Source: Paracoccus hibiscisoli
Lineage (GTDB): Bacteria; Pseudomonadota; Alphaproteobacteria; Rhodobacterales; Rhodobacteraceae
Reading direction: 5' to 3'
Assembly (NCBI RefSeq): GCF_005048265.1
Contig: NZ_SUNH01000016.1
Location: 1 to 64,000, forward strand
Length of the DNA: 64,000 bases
A model generated the notes under the pieces. The model made no database searches and was not told the origin of the DNA. It saw only the letters and a list, made by a program, of their open reading frames with translations. The translations under genes and the position numbers were made by a program. Below are positions 1-8,819 of this stretch, piece by piece. Position 1 is the first letter of the stretch; every line of letters begins with the position of its first letter.

Positions 1-1
1 C

Positions 2-94
2 GCGCCGATCGCCATGGAAGAGAAGCTGCGCTTCGCCATCCGCGAAGGCGGCCGCACCGTCGGCGCAGGCGTCGTGTCCAAGATCATCAAGTGA
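2..94 (+). CDS. tuf: Elongation factor Tu, C-terminal end (partial)
   Basis: This is the last 30 codons of EF-Tu, cut by the window edge. EF-Tu is the GTPase that carries aminoacyl-tRNA to the ribosome A site. The visible end, with [17 protein letters not shown] before the TGA stop, is the highly conserved domain III terminus. It is followed directly by a strong terminator and unrelated genes. No ribosomal-protein, tRNA-Trp or secE gene follows, so this copy ends its transcription unit. Many alphaproteobacteria carry two tuf copies; which one this is cannot be told from here. Confidence 0.95.
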   Translation, partial: APIAMEEKLRFAIREGGRTVGAGVVSKIIK

Positions 95-117
95 TCTGAC
101 CCAAAGACAGACGGAAA

Positions 118-145
118 GGGCCGCCCCCAAGGGGCGGCCCTTTTT
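118..145 (+). terminator. Rho-independent terminator of tuf
   Basis: A 10-bp perfect stem (GGGCCGCCCC paired with GGGGCGGCCC, loop CAA) is followed by five T residues. It lies 24 bases after the tuf stop codon. Confidence 0.9.
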
Positions 146-165
146 CATAGGCGGGAGGGATCGCG

Positions 166-744
166 ATGGGGCGCCTGATACGCATCTGGTGGGATAGCGA
201 GCGCTGGCCGAAATGGCCGCGATGGTTGGGTTATCTATGGCTGCTTGTCTCCATGGGGCCACTGTTCGCTCTTTCCTTGGGCTGGGGACCGCTGGTGCTG
301 ACCAGGCCGACCGGGCCTGTCGTCGTCTCAAGCGTTGCCTATTGCCTGATCGGAGCAGTTCTGCTGATCCCCCTGAAGCGGGCACCGGCTGCCAGAACAT
401 CAAGCCAGCGCTTGCTCGACTGGATAGGCCGTTGCATCGTCATGCCGATCATGCTGATGGTCGGTGGTTACTCGGCCGCCATTGCCGGATTGCCACTGGC
501 CGCAGCCGTCCTGACCGGCGGCCCAACCGAAGTTGTCCTGAAAACCGATGCTGCTGCTGGTGGGGGCGGGCGCTACTGTGTCCGGAGTGTTGCATTCATG
601 GATCTGGTGCCACCGTTCCATCGGATCTGCCGGGCACGAATTGAGGTCTTCATACAGCTGAGATCCGGCAGGACTGTCGTTGTCACCGGATGGGGCACCG
701 AGGCGGTGATGATCGCGCGGGACATCAGATTGGCCGACTCATGA
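166..744 (+). CDS. Hypothetical membrane protein
   Basis: The protein is 192 residues and I do not recognise it. A GGGAGG ribosome-binding site sits just before the ATG. Hydrophobic segments at about residues 20-45, 50-68 and 90-118 suggest three membrane spans. A C-terminal soluble part of about 70 residues follows and contains two cysteines (in RYCVR and RICRA). It stands alone between the tuf terminator and a small ribbon-helix-helix gene, with no evident operon partner. It could be a lineage-specific inner-membrane protein; no function is proposed. Confidence 0.6.
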   Translation: MGRLIRIWWDSERWPKWPRWLGYLWLLVSMGPLFALSLGWGPLVLTRPTGPVVVSSVAYCLIGAVLLIPLKRAPAARTSSQRLLDWIGRCIVMPIMLMVGGYSAAIAGLPLAAAVLTGGPTEVVLKTDAAAGGGGRYCVRSVAFMDLVPPFHRICRARIEVFIQLRSGRTVVVTGWGTEAVMIARDIRLADS

Positions 745-949
745 AGACCGCAGAGATCGGTGCGTGACGCTTGGCCCGACCTTTTACATATGCTCCATCT
801 TGGCCGGCCCGCGACAAGCAAGGGCACTTGCCGCAGTCCGCACACGACAGGGCGACCACCATGTGGCGCATCCTGCCGAAAAAGTCGCGTTGACCGCAGG
901 ACGTGGCGGCGCGACAGTGGTAGGGCGCAACCACCTCGAGATCACGCTG

Positions 950-1237
950 ATGTGCCAGATCTTTGCCGGGCAGCACCCGGACCGCTATGAGACCGTCACC
1001 CGCCGTCTGCGCCTCAACGGCCAGTCGACCTCGATCCGGCTGGAGCGGGCGTTCTGGCATATCCTGGATCGGATCGCCGCGCGCGAGGGGGTGAGCACCA
1101 ACGCCTTCATCTGCAAGCTGCATGCCGAGGTGCTGGAGCTGCATGGAGAGGCGCGCAACTTCACCTCGCTGTTGCGCTGCGCATGCACGATCCACCTGGG
1201 TGAGACCGACATCGTTCCGGCCATAGCGGCGGAATGA
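950..1237 (+). CDS. Ribbon-helix-helix domain protein (RHH_4 type)
   Basis: A 95-residue protein starting MCQIFAGQHPDRY, the characteristic opening of a small alphaproteobacterial family with a ribbon-helix-helix-like DNA-binding fold (RHH_4 in domain databases). The segment TRRLRLNGQSTSIRLERAFW would be the beta strand and first helix. The end NFTSLLRCACTIHL is also typical. The frame is open further upstream to 764, but family similarity begins at the methionine at 950, so that start is preferred although its ribosome-binding site is weak. The role is probably regulatory; the target is unknown. Confidence 0.7.
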   Translation: MCQIFAGQHPDRYETVTRRLRLNGQSTSIRLERAFWHILDRIAAREGVSTNAFICKLHAEVLELHGEARNFTSLLRCACTIHLGETDIVPAIAAE

Positions 1238-1330
1238 TGCAAAAAACGCCTCTGTAGTATTCCATTACTACCCGACCGCTGCGCCCACGCCCTAGCCTGA
1301 TCTGATGACGGCACGTGCAGGGAGGGCCAG

Positions 1331-1726
1331 ATGGCCAAATACATCCACTCGATGATCCGCGTTCTGAACGAGGCGGCGACGGTCGATTTCTATGACCGCT
1401 GCTTTGGGTTGAAGGTGGCCGAGCGGCTGGATTTCGAGAAATTCACGCTGATCTATCTGTCCAACGGCGAATCCGGCACCGAGCTGGAGCTGACGGTGAA
1501 CAAGGACCGGACCGAGCCTTACGATCTGGGCGACGGCTATGGCCATGTCGCCTTTTCGGTCGACGATGTGGACGCGACCCATGCCCGGCTGGAGGAGATG
1601 GGCTTTGCCCCGCGCAAGCTGGTCGATTTCGCGCCCGGTGGCACGGTGATCGCGCGGTTCTTCTTCATCAAGGACCCCGACGGCTACGAGATCGAGGTGC
1701 TGCAGCGCGGCGGCCGATACCAATAG
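1331..1726 (+). CDS. Lactoylglutathione lyase / glyoxalase I family (VOC) protein
   Basis: A 131-residue protein with the two beta-alpha-beta-beta-beta modules of the vicinal oxygen chelate fold. Glyoxalase I isomerises the methylglyoxal-glutathione hemithioacetal to S-lactoylglutathione in the cytoplasm. The metal ligands expected from the E. coli enzyme line up as His6, Glu53, His72 and Glu122, spaced almost exactly as in that protein. The motif FFFIKDPDGYEIEVLQ is the standard C-terminal signature. GGAGGG precedes the ATG. It lies 55 bases before the dehydrogenase small subunit and may be co-transcribed with it. Another VOC activity cannot be excluded. Confidence 0.85.
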   Translation: MAKYIHSMIRVLNEAATVDFYDRCFGLKVAERLDFEKFTLIYLSNGESGTELELTVNKDRTEPYDLGDGYGHVAFSVDDVDATHARLEEMGFAPRKLVDFAPGGTVIARFFFIKDPDGYEIEVLQRGGRYQ

Positions 1727-1781
1727 GCAGTTCGCGCCCTTGGGAGGGGGTGCGGCACCGACACAGAGGGAGGAGGAACCC

Positions 1782-2303
1782 ATGTCTGAGGCAAGGACCA
1801 AGGGGCTGACGCGACGCGCGCTGTTGTCGCGTGCCGTGGCGGCGGGGGCGCTGGCGGTGACCGGGGTAGGCTTTGTCGCCGCCCCCGACGCGGCCTGGGC
1901 CGTCCAGGTGACGGCGATCAGCGAACATCAGATGGCGACGCTGCTGCAGATGGCGCGCGACATCTATCCGCATGACCGGATCGGCGACCGCTATTACGCC
2001 ATCGCCGTCAAGGGCTATGACACCCCGGAAAGCGCGGCCATGGTCGCCGAGGGCATCGCCGCGCTGGACGCCGCCGCGCAGGCCGCGGGGCACGCCGATT
2101 ACGTCTCGATGGGGTGGGAGGCCGACCGGGTCGCCATCCTGCGCGACATGCAGGACGGCGCGTTCTTCCAGACGGTGCGCGGGGGGCTGGTGACCGGGCT
2201 GTATAACCAGAAGGAGGTCTGGCCGATCTTTGGCTATGAGGGAGAGAGCTTTTCCCAAGGCGGCTATATCGACCGCGGCTTTGACGACATCGACTGGCTG
2301 TAA
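1782..2303 (+). CDS. Tat-exported small subunit (gluconate 2-dehydrogenase subunit 3 family)
   Basis: A 173-residue protein with a twin-arginine signal (LTRRALLSRAVAAGAL) and predicted cleavage near residue 40. It resembles subunit 3 of membrane-bound FAD-dependent gluconate/sugar dehydrogenases. In those complexes the small subunit helps maturation and export of the flavoprotein, which lacks its own signal. The start is the ATG after GAGGAGGAA at about 1770. It is 12 bases upstream of the GMC flavoprotein gene, consistent with a two-subunit enzyme carried to the periplasm as one folded complex. The substrate is unknown. Confidence 0.8.
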   Translation: MSEARTKGLTRRALLSRAVAAGALAVTGVGFVAAPDAAWAVQVTAISEHQMATLLQMARDIYPHDRIGDRYYAIAVKGYDTPESAAMVAEGIAALDAAAQAAGHADYVSMGWEADRVAILRDMQDGAFFQTVRGGLVTGLYNQKEVWPIFGYEGESFSQGGYIDRGFDDIDWL

Positions 2304-2315
2304 GGGGGGCGGATC

Positions 2316-3890
2316 ATGGCAAATGCGGCGAAATTCGAACTGACCGACGACAGCGTGGTCGTCATCATCGGCACGGGCGCGGGCGGCGGCGTGCTGGCCA
2401 ACGAACTGGCGCAGAAGGGCGTCAAGGTCGTGGCCCTTGAGGCGGGCGGGCGCTATCTGCCCGAGGATTACGTCAACGACGAATGGGACAGCTTTGGCCA
2501 GCTGGCCTGGACCGACCCGCGCACGACCAGCGGCGACTGGCGCGTGGCCAAGGATTTCGGCGGGTTGCCCGCCTGGATCGTCAAGGCCGTGGGCGGCACC
2601 ACGACCCATTGGGCGGGCGCGTCGATTCGGTTTCAGGACCATGAATGGAAGGCCCTGACCACCTATGGCGCGGTCGAGGGGGCGAACCTGCTGGACTGGC
2701 CCATCGACGCGGCCGAGATGGCGCCCTGGTACGATCTGGCCGAGGCCAAGCTGGGCGTGACCCTGACCGAGGGGCGCGAGGGCCTGCCGGGCAACAACAA
2801 CTACAAGGTGTTCGAGGCCGGGGCCAAGGCGCTTGGCTATACCGAGGTCCATACCGGTCGCATGGCGATCAACAGCGCCGACTATGACGACCGCCCCGCC
2901 TGCCAGCAGACGGGGTTCTGTTTCCAGGGCTGCAAATGGGGCGCGAAATGGTCGTCGGCCTATACCGACATCCCGCGCGGCGAGGCGACCGGCAACCTGG
3001 AGGTCCGCGACCACGCCCATGTCGCGCGCATCCTGCACAATGACGCGGGCCGGGTGACCGGGGTCGAGTATTTCGACCGCGACGGAAACCTGCAGTTCCA
3101 GGCGGCGCGCATCGTGGCCGTGGCGGGCAACAGCTTTGAGAGCCCGCGCCTGCTGCTGAACAGCGCCAGCGACATGTTCCCGGACGGGCTGGCCAACAGC
3201 AGCGGCCATGTGGGGCGCAACTACATGCGGCACACGACCGGCTCGGTCTATGGCATCTTTGAAAAGCCGGTGCGGATGTGGCGCGGCACCACCATGGCCG
3301 GCATCATGCAGGACGAGTCCCGTCACGACCCGGCCCGCGGCTTTGTCGGCGGCTATGAGCTGGAGACGCTGGCCCTGGGCCTGCCCTTCATGGCGGCCTT
3401 TCTGGACCCGGGCAGCTGGGGGCGCGAATTCACCAGCGCGCTGGACCAGTACGAATACATGGCCGGGATGTGGATCGTCGGAGAGGACATGCCGCAGGAG
3501 ACGAACCGCGTCACCCTGTCGGACACGGTCGACCGCTTTGGGCTGCGGGTGGCCAACGTCAATTTCAGTGACCACCCCAATGACGTCGCCATGCGCAACC
3601 ACGCCTATGAGCGGGGGCAGGCCATGTATCGGGCGATGGGGGCCACGCGGACGCTGCCGACGCCGCCCTATCCCTCGACCCACAACCTGGGCACCAACCG
3701 CATGTCGGAACGCCCCGAGGATGGCGTGGTAAACAAATGGGGCCAGACGCATGACATCCCGAACCTGTTCGTCTCGGATGGCAGCCAGTTCACCACCGGC
3801 GCGGCCGAGAACCCGACCCTGACCATCGTCGCACTGGCGATCCGGCAGGCCGACCACATCGCCCGCGAGATGGCATCGGGTACCCTGTGA
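2316..3890 (+). CDS. GMC family FAD-dependent oxidoreductase (periplasmic dehydrogenase large subunit)
   Basis: A 524-residue flavoprotein of the glucose-methanol-choline family. The N-terminal Rossmann motif VVIIGTGAGGGVLANELAQKG binds FAD. GGTTTHWAG follows, and the C-terminal signature contains HNLGTNRM and SQFTTGAAENPTLTIVALA, with the catalytic His and the conserved Asn. It most resembles large subunits of gluconate, sorbitol or 2-ketogluconate dehydrogenases. No signal peptide is present, so export would rely on the Tat-exported partner directly upstream. The diheme/triheme cytochrome subunit usually found in this complex is not in the window. The substrate cannot be assigned. Confidence 0.85.
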   Translation: MANAAKFELTDDSVVVIIGTGAGGGVLANELAQKGVKVVALEAGGRYLPEDYVNDEWDSFGQLAWTDPRTTSGDWRVAKDFGGLPAWIVKAVGGTTTHWAGASIRFQDHEWKALTTYGAVEGANLLDWPIDAAEMAPWYDLAEAKLGVTLTEGREGLPGNNNYKVFEAGAKALGYTEVHTGRMAINSADYDDRPACQQTGFCFQGCKWGAKWSSAYTDIPRGEATGNLEVRDHAHVARILHNDAGRVTGVEYFDRDGNLQFQAARIVAVAGNSFESPRLLLNSASDMFPDGLANSSGHVGRNYMRHTTGSVYGIFEKPVRMWRGTTMAGIMQDESRHDPARGFVGGYELETLALGLPFMAAFLDPGSWGREFTSALDQYEYMAGMWIVGEDMPQETNRVTLSDTVDRFGLRVANVNFSDHPNDVAMRNHAYERGQAMYRAMGATRTLPTPPYPSTHNLGTNRMSERPEDGVVNKWGQTHDIPNLFVSDGSQFTTGAAENPTLTIVALAIRQADHIAREMASGTL

Positions 3891-3894
3891 CAGC

Positions 3895-3931
3895 ATGATG
3901 CCCGGCCCCCATGCGGGGTGCCGGGCATCAT
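3895..3931. terminator. Bidirectional terminator hairpin
   Basis: A 12-bp outer stem (ATGATGCCCGGC with GCCGGGCATCAT) continues into an inner CCCC/GGGG stem with loop ATGC. It lies between the convergent ends of the GMC oxidoreductase gene and the DUF892 gene and can serve both. Confidence 0.8.
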
Positions 3932-3946
3932 TCGGATCGGTCGGGA

Positions 3947-4447
3947 TCAGCCCTGGGCTGCGGCCGCGTTCACGCCGCCTTCGGCGATGCGGGTCATGTG
4001 CTCGTCCCCGTCGCGGGTGCGCATCAGGCAGTCCTGCAGCACCGCGCCGTCGCCATCCAGCTCCAGCCGGTTGGCAAAGCTGCGCACGCAGCCATAGCCT
4101 GCGATCGCGTAATGCGTCAGGCGCTGATACTGGGTGATGATCGCCGCGTCGCGCACGTCGCCATTGCCGAAATCGGCCTCGATGGCGTGTTTGCGGGCCT
4201 CGGTCACCAGGCCCTCCATGCCCTTGCAATGCTCTCCGGTCGGGTCCTGGCCATGCTCGCTGCACAGGCTGGCGATGGCCTCCATGCCGCGCGCGATGCC
4301 CTCGTTCCCGGCGATCAGCGCCTCGGCCAACTCACGCGAGGTGGCGGCGCGACCCATTTCGGTGACGACGGGCATGGACTGCTTGCAGGCCGAATACAGA
4401 TCCTTCAGCTGGTCCAGATACAGATCCTTGAGGGTGTCGATGGTCAT
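3947..4447 (-). CDS. Ferritin-like DUF892 (YciE/YciF) family protein
   Basis: A 166-residue protein beginning MTIDTLKDLYLDQLKDLYSACKQ. This is the usual opening of the DUF892 ferritin-like four-helix family, whose members are often stress-induced and can bind a di-iron site. Conserved His/Glu residues recur in the helices (for example HAIEADFGN and DGDEHMTRIAEGG). The start is the ATG at 4447, preceded on the minus strand by AAAGG; a longer frame reading to 4621 has no family similarity. It is divergent from the ABC exporter gene. The exact biochemical role of the family is not established. Confidence 0.85.
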   Translation of the reverse strand: MTIDTLKDLYLDQLKDLYSACKQSMPVVTEMGRAATSRELAEALIAGNEGIARGMEAIASLCSEHGQDPTGEHCKGMEGLVTEARKHAIEADFGNGDVRDAAIITQYQRLTHYAIAGYGCVRSFANRLELDGDGAVLQDCLMRTRDGDEHMTRIAEGGVNAAAAQG

Positions 4448-4595
4448 CGGATAGCCTTTCGTGCTGAACGTCACCCCCATAACGGCCCTGCCGCGCGCGT
4501 GTTCCGCCAAACCCACAAAGATCAACCCCCCGGCTTGACTCCGCAGGCGGGGCGGGCCAGCACTGCGGCCCGATCCGCCAGCAAGGGGTGCCCGA

Positions 4596-6440
4596 ATGTT
4601 CGCCTGGTTCGAACGCCGCATCGATCCCTATCCCGACCAGCCGCCCGGCATGCCGCCCCCCGGCCTGTGGCGGTTCGTTCTGCATTACAGCCGCGGCACC
4701 TTGCCCTGGCTGATCCTGCTGGCCATCGGGTCAGGCCTGATCGCGGTAATCGAGGTGATGCTGTTCGGCTGGCTGGGCCAGCTGGTCGACCGCCTGTCGG
4801 AAACCCCGCGCGACCAGTTCTGGGACCTCTACGGGACCGGGATCGCCTGGATGGCGGTGGTGCTGCTGGTGGTGATGCCGGTGCTGAACATCGTGACATC
4901 GCTGGTGCTGCACCAGTCGCTGATGGGCAATTTCCCGCAGCGCATCCGCTGGCAGGCGCATCGCTGGCTGCTGCGCCAGTCAGTCGGCTATTTCCAGGAC
5001 GAATTCGCGGGCCGCATCGCGCAGCGCCTGATGCAGACCGCCTTGGCCGTGCGCGAAGTGTCCATGAAGATCATGGATGTCGGCAGCTATGTGCTGATCT
5101 ATTTCCTCGGCGCGCTGGTGCTGGCGGCCAGCCAGGACTGGCGGCTGGCGGTGCCCTTTGGCCTGTGGGCGGCGGCCTATGGGCTGCTGCTGTGGTATGT
5201 GGTGCCGCGCCTTGGCCGGGTGGCGCAGGAACAGGCCGATGCGCGCAGCGGCATGACCGGGCGCATCGTAGACAGCTATACCAACATCGCGACGGTCAAG
5301 CTGTTCTCTCACTCCGACCGAGAGGAGGCCTGGATGCACGAGGGGATGGACCGCTTTCTGGGCACCGTCCATCGCCAGATGCGCCTGTCCAGCCTGCAGG
5401 ACATCACGCTGAATCTGCTGAACGTCTGGCTGGTCGCGGCGGTGGCGGGCTTGGGCCTGTGGCTGTGGACCAGCGATCAGATCGCGGTGGGGGCTGTGGC
5501 CATCGCCGTGCCGCTGGCCTTGCGGCTGAACAACATGTCGCATTGGATCATGTGGGAATTCGCGGCCCTGTTCGAAAACATCGGCACGGTCCGCGACGGC
5601 ATCACCAGCCTGTCCCTGCCGCGAGAGGTGCGCGATGCCCCTGGCGCGCCCGCCTTGCGGCCCGGCCCGGCCGAGGTGCGCTTCGACGGCGTCACCTTCC
5701 GCTATGGCGCGGTAGCCGGGGCGCAGCCGATGGCGGTGCTGGACGATCTGACGCTGCATCTGCGCGCGGGCGAACGGGTGGGGCTGGTCGGCCGGTCCGG
5801 GGCGGGGAAATCGACGCTGATCAACCTGCTCCTGCGGTTCCACGATATCGACCGGGGCAGCATCACCATCGACGGCCAGAATATCGCTCATGTGACCCAG
5901 GACAGCCTGCGCGCGGCCATCGGCGTGGTCACGCAGGACAGCTCTCTGCTGCACCGGTCGGTGCGCGAGAACATCGCCTATGGCCGCCCCGACGCGACCG
6001 AGGCGCAGATCATGGACGCCCTGCGCATGGCCGAGGCGGACGGGTTCGTGCCGCTGCTGTCGGACAGCCACGGGCGGCGGGGTCTGGACGCGCATGTGGG
6101 CGAACGCGGCGTCAAGCTGTCGGGCGGCCAGCGCCAGCGCATCGCCATTGCGCGGGTCGCGCTCAAAGACGCGCCGATCCTGATCCTGGACGAGGCCACC
6201 AGCGCCCTGGACAGCGAGGTCGAGGCCGCGATCCAGTCTCGGCTGGAGCTGCTGATGCAGGGCAAGACGGTCATCGCCATCGCGCATCGCCTGTCGACCA
6301 TCGCCGCGATGGACCGGCTGATCGTGATGGATCAGGGCCGCATCATCGAACAGGGCAGCCATGCCGAACTGCTGGCGCAGGACGGGCTTTATGCGCGGCT
6401 GTGGCACCGGCAGTCGGGCGGGTTCCTGGCCGCAGACTAG
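4596..6440 (+). CDS. ABC exporter, fused permease and ATPase (ABCB type)
   Basis: A 614-residue half-transporter. The N-terminal region (about residues 25-330) carries about six membrane helices of the exporter fold. The C-terminal ATPase has Walker A GRSGAGKST near residue 405, signature LSGGQRQRIAIARV and Walker B ILILDEATSALD. Such proteins homodimerise in the inner membrane and export lipids, peptides or drugs; the substrate cannot be deduced. It forms a single-gene unit ended by its own terminator at 6450-6480. Its length fits MsbA-like exporters. Confidence 0.9.
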   Translation: MFAWFERRIDPYPDQPPGMPPPGLWRFVLHYSRGTLPWLILLAIGSGLIAVIEVMLFGWLGQLVDRLSETPRDQFWDLYGTGIAWMAVVLLVVMPVLNIVTSLVLHQSLMGNFPQRIRWQAHRWLLRQSVGYFQDEFAGRIAQRLMQTALAVREVSMKIMDVGSYVLIYFLGALVLAASQDWRLAVPFGLWAAAYGLLLWYVVPRLGRVAQEQADARSGMTGRIVDSYTNIATVKLFSHSDREEAWMHEGMDRFLGTVHRQMRLSSLQDITLNLLNVWLVAAVAGLGLWLWTSDQIAVGAVAIAVPLALRLNNMSHWIMWEFAALFENIGTVRDGITSLSLPREVRDAPGAPALRPGPAEVRFDGVTFRYGAVAGAQPMAVLDDLTLHLRAGERVGLVGRSGAGKSTLINLLLRFHDIDRGSITIDGQNIAHVTQDSLRAAIGVVTQDSSLLHRSVRENIAYGRPDATEAQIMDALRMAEADGFVPLLSDSHGRRGLDAHVGERGVKLSGGQRQRIAIARVALKDAPILILDEATSALDSEVEAAIQSRLELLMQGKTVIAIAHRLSTIAAMDRLIVMDQGRIIEQGSHAELLAQDGLYARLWHRQSGGFLAAD

Positions 6441-6449
6441 CGCGCATGA

Positions 6450-6480
6450 AAAAGGCCCCGGCGCGATGCCGGGGCCTTTT
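6450..6480. terminator. Bidirectional terminator
   Basis: AAAAGGCCCCGGC pairs with GCCGGGGCCTTTT across a GCGAT loop. The A and T tracts on either side let it act for both the ABC exporter (plus) and the OmpA-domain gene (minus). Confidence 0.85.
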
Positions 6481-6494
6481 CCGTGGGACGGGCC

Positions 6495-8657
6495 TTACTG
6501 GGCCAGCAGGTCGGTGATGCGACGCACCGAGGCGCGACGGTTCTCGCGGATATCGCCTTCGGCGCGCACGCGCAGGAAGCGTTCGCCATAGCCTTGGGTG
6601 ACCATGTTCTCCGGCGGGACGTCGAAATATTCCGTCAGCGCCAGCGCCACCGTTTCGGCCCGACGGTCCGACAGCGCCAGGTTGGCGGCATCCGATCCGA
6701 CGGTGTCGGTGTGACCCTCGATCATGAAGATCTCGCGCGGGTTGTTCGCGATCGACTGCTGGATCACGCGGCCCAGGCTCTGCAGCTGCTGCGCCTGGTC
6801 GGGACGGATCGCCGCCGAGCCGGTGTCAAAGGTGATCGCGTCGATGTTCACCGGCGCCACCAGCGCCCGAACCTCGGGGATGTTGCGGATCTGCGACAGG
6901 GTAAAGCGGCGATCGACATTCGCCTCGCGTTGCAGGGCCTCGCGCAGCTGGTCCTCGTTCAGGGGCGCGGTGCCGGTCTGGACGGGGGCCGGGCTGGGCA
7001 GCTGGCCGACATCGACCGGCTGCACGTCGGTGGTGTCGTCGATCAGGCGCGTGGTGGTGCCATCGGCGCTGACCAGCGTGCGGCGCAGCACCTGCAGATT
7101 CGCATCGCGGATGGTCACCACGCGGCTGCCATCGGCGCGCGTCACGATGGTGCGCGACGAGCCGTCGTCAAAATTCTCGGTCGTCACAGTCGAGCCGGGC
7201 TGGCGCAGCAGGGCGACCTCGTCCTTGATCACCTCTTGGCTGCCATCGGGGCGGGTCACGACGATCCGGTCGGGCGCCGACAGGGCGACCTGGCGGTTGT
7301 TGTTCAGATAGGTGCCGACGGCGACCGCGCCCAGACCCAGCAGCAGGGCGTTGCGCAGGCGGTTGTTGTCATTGTCGTCGCTGGCCTGCTGCTGCTGACC
7401 GGTGGCGCCCGCCAGCGCGTCGCGCAGGCTGGTGGTGAAATCCTCGGAGGAGGACCGCGCGTTCTCTTCGGTCACCTGCTGCTCGGTCGTCTCGCCCGAG
7501 CCGTCGGCTGCATCCAGGGCCGCCGCGGTCGAGGCTTCGGTCGTCTCGGCCGCCTCGCGCGAGGCTTCGGTCTCGGGGGTGTCCTCCTCGGCGGCGCGCT
7601 GGATCAACTCGCCGTTCTCGCCGACGCGGTACATCTGCGCCTCGACCGGGGCCAGGCGCAGTTCGCCCGCCTCGTTGGTCTCGACGACGACACCGCCGGG
7701 GGTCATCGCGCGGCCACCATCGGCGCAGGGGAAGGCGCCGCCCGACAGGCAGGTCAGCGATTCCGCAGTCAGGCCGTTCGACACCTCGCCCGACAGAACG
7801 TTCGCCAGGCCGGGCAGGGCACCCGCACGGTCGGTCTGAACGCTGCCGGTCGCCAAGCGCAGGCTGTCCTGTGCGGCGGCGGCTTCGGGCTGAGCCTCGG
7901 CGGTCTCGGCCTCGGGGGTCTCTTCGGTCTCGCCCTCGGTCACGGCGCGCAGCGCCTCGGCCAAGCCGGTGGCGTCATCCTCGGCCGGGGCCTCGGCTGC
8001 GGGCTCCGCATCGGTGGCCGGGGCCTGACGCTGCGGGTTGGCCAGTGGTGCCTGACCGGAGGCGTCGGGCGCCTGCTCAGCAGAGCGGCCTTGCGGCTTG
8101 GGGGCCGGGGCCTGGTTGTCCTGTTCGCCCAAGGTCGCAGCTTCGGGCGCCGCCTCCGCCTCGGTCGGGGCTTCTGCCTCGGCGGCCGGCGCGGGCTCCG
8201 GCTCGGCTTCGGGCTCGGTCACGGGCTGCGGCTCTGCCTCCGGCTCGGTGACGGGCTCAGGCGCGGGTTCCGGCTGCGGTTCGGGCTCGGGTTCCGGGCC
8301 GGGCCCGGGTTCAGGTTGCGGCTCGGGGGCGGGTTCCGCCTGCGGCTCCTCAGCGGGTGCGTCGGCCTCGGCCTCGGGCGCAACGGCATCGCGGTTCAGA
8401 TCGGCACCGTCCTGCGGGCCGTCCTCAGTCTCAGCCGTCTCATCGGCGGCCTCGTCATCCAAGGTCTCGGCGGGCGGCAGGATCTCACCATCTTCGGTGG
8501 CCTCGGCCGGCGCTTCGGCTTGGGTCAGGACCAGGTTCTGCACCGCAGGCGTGCCTGCCGCATCGGCGGGCAGGCGCGGCTGCGCCATCGCCAGGTGCGG
8601 CGCCATCAGCGACAGGCAGGCCGCAAGGGCGGTCGAGTTGTGGATAATTCGGCGCAT
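6495..8657 (-). CDS. OmpA-domain envelope protein with long acidic Pro/Glu/Ala region
   Basis: A 720-residue protein with an N-terminal signal peptide (about residues 1-25, ending LAMAQ). About residues 45-270 are low-complexity and dominated by Glu, Pro and Ala, including runs of PEP/EPE. A short hydrophobic glycine-rich segment ([16 protein letters not shown]) lies near residue 435. The OmpA-like peptidoglycan-binding domain occupies about residues 605-720, with [22 protein letters not shown]. The C-terminal domain binds meso-diaminopimelate in peptidoglycan. The acidic segment is probably an extended periplasmic spacer (inference). The start follows a GGAGGAG ribosome-binding site. Confidence 0.85.
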   Translation of the reverse strand: MRRIIHNSTALAACLSLMAPHLAMAQPRLPADAAGTPAVQNLVLTQAEAPAEATEDGEILPPAETLDDEAADETAETEDGPQDGADLNRDAVAPEAEADAPAEEPQAEPAPEPQPEPGPGPEPEPEPQPEPAPEPVTEPEAEPQPVTEPEAEPEPAPAAEAEAPTEAEAAPEAATLGEQDNQAPAPKPQGRSAEQAPDASGQAPLANPQRQAPATDAEPAAEAPAEDDATGLAEALRAVTEGETEETPEAETAEAQPEAAAAQDSLRLATGSVQTDRAGALPGLANVLSGEVSNGLTAESLTCLSGGAFPCADGGRAMTPGGVVVETNEAGELRLAPVEAQMYRVGENGELIQRAAEEDTPETEASREAAETTEASTAAALDAADGSGETTEQQVTEENARSSSEDFTTSLRDALAGATGQQQQASDDNDNNRLRNALLLGLGAVAVGTYLNNNRQVALSAPDRIVVTRPDGSQEVIKDEVALLRQPGSTVTTENFDDGSSRTIVTRADGSRVVTIRDANLQVLRRTLVSADGTTTRLIDDTTDVQPVDVGQLPSPAPVQTGTAPLNEDQLREALQREANVDRRFTLSQIRNIPEVRALVAPVNIDAITFDTGSAAIRPDQAQQLQSLGRVIQQSIANNPREIFMIEGHTDTVGSDAANLALSDRRAETVALALTEYFDVPPENMVTQGYGERFLRVRAEGDIRENRRASVRRITDLLAQ

Positions 8658-8766
8658 GGGATGCTCCTCCGGGAAAACCGAACGTCTATCATTGACGGTT
8701 TAACAGGCACTTGGCCGAAGGGTTCCCAAATTGTCCGTGACCGTCGCGTGATCGTGCGTGGCCATG

Positions 8767-8795
8767 ACAAAGGCCGCGCCCGGACAGGCGCGGCC
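8767..8795 (-). terminator. Terminator of the sulfur-assimilation operon
   Basis: Read on the minus strand, a 9-bp stem (GGCCGCGCC/GGCGCGGCC, loop TGTCCG) is followed by TTTGTC. It lies about 25 bases after the fpr stop codon. The rest of the 162-bp gap to the OmpA-domain gene holds only that gene's upstream region. Confidence 0.7.
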
Positions 8796-8819
8796 GATCG
8801 TGTCAGCGGGGTGGCGAAA

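Noticed and set aside
764..949. Upstream extension of the ribbon-helix-helix protein
   Set aside because: The extra 62 residues show no family similarity and no ribosome-binding site; the conserved N-terminus is MCQIFAGQ at 950.
1668..4265. Very long open frame antisense to the GMC oxidoreductase region (over 800 codons)
   Set aside because: It is antisense to three well-supported genes, has Arg/Ala/Gly-biased composition, no recognisable domain and no ribosome-binding site. Such shadow frames are expected at this GC content.
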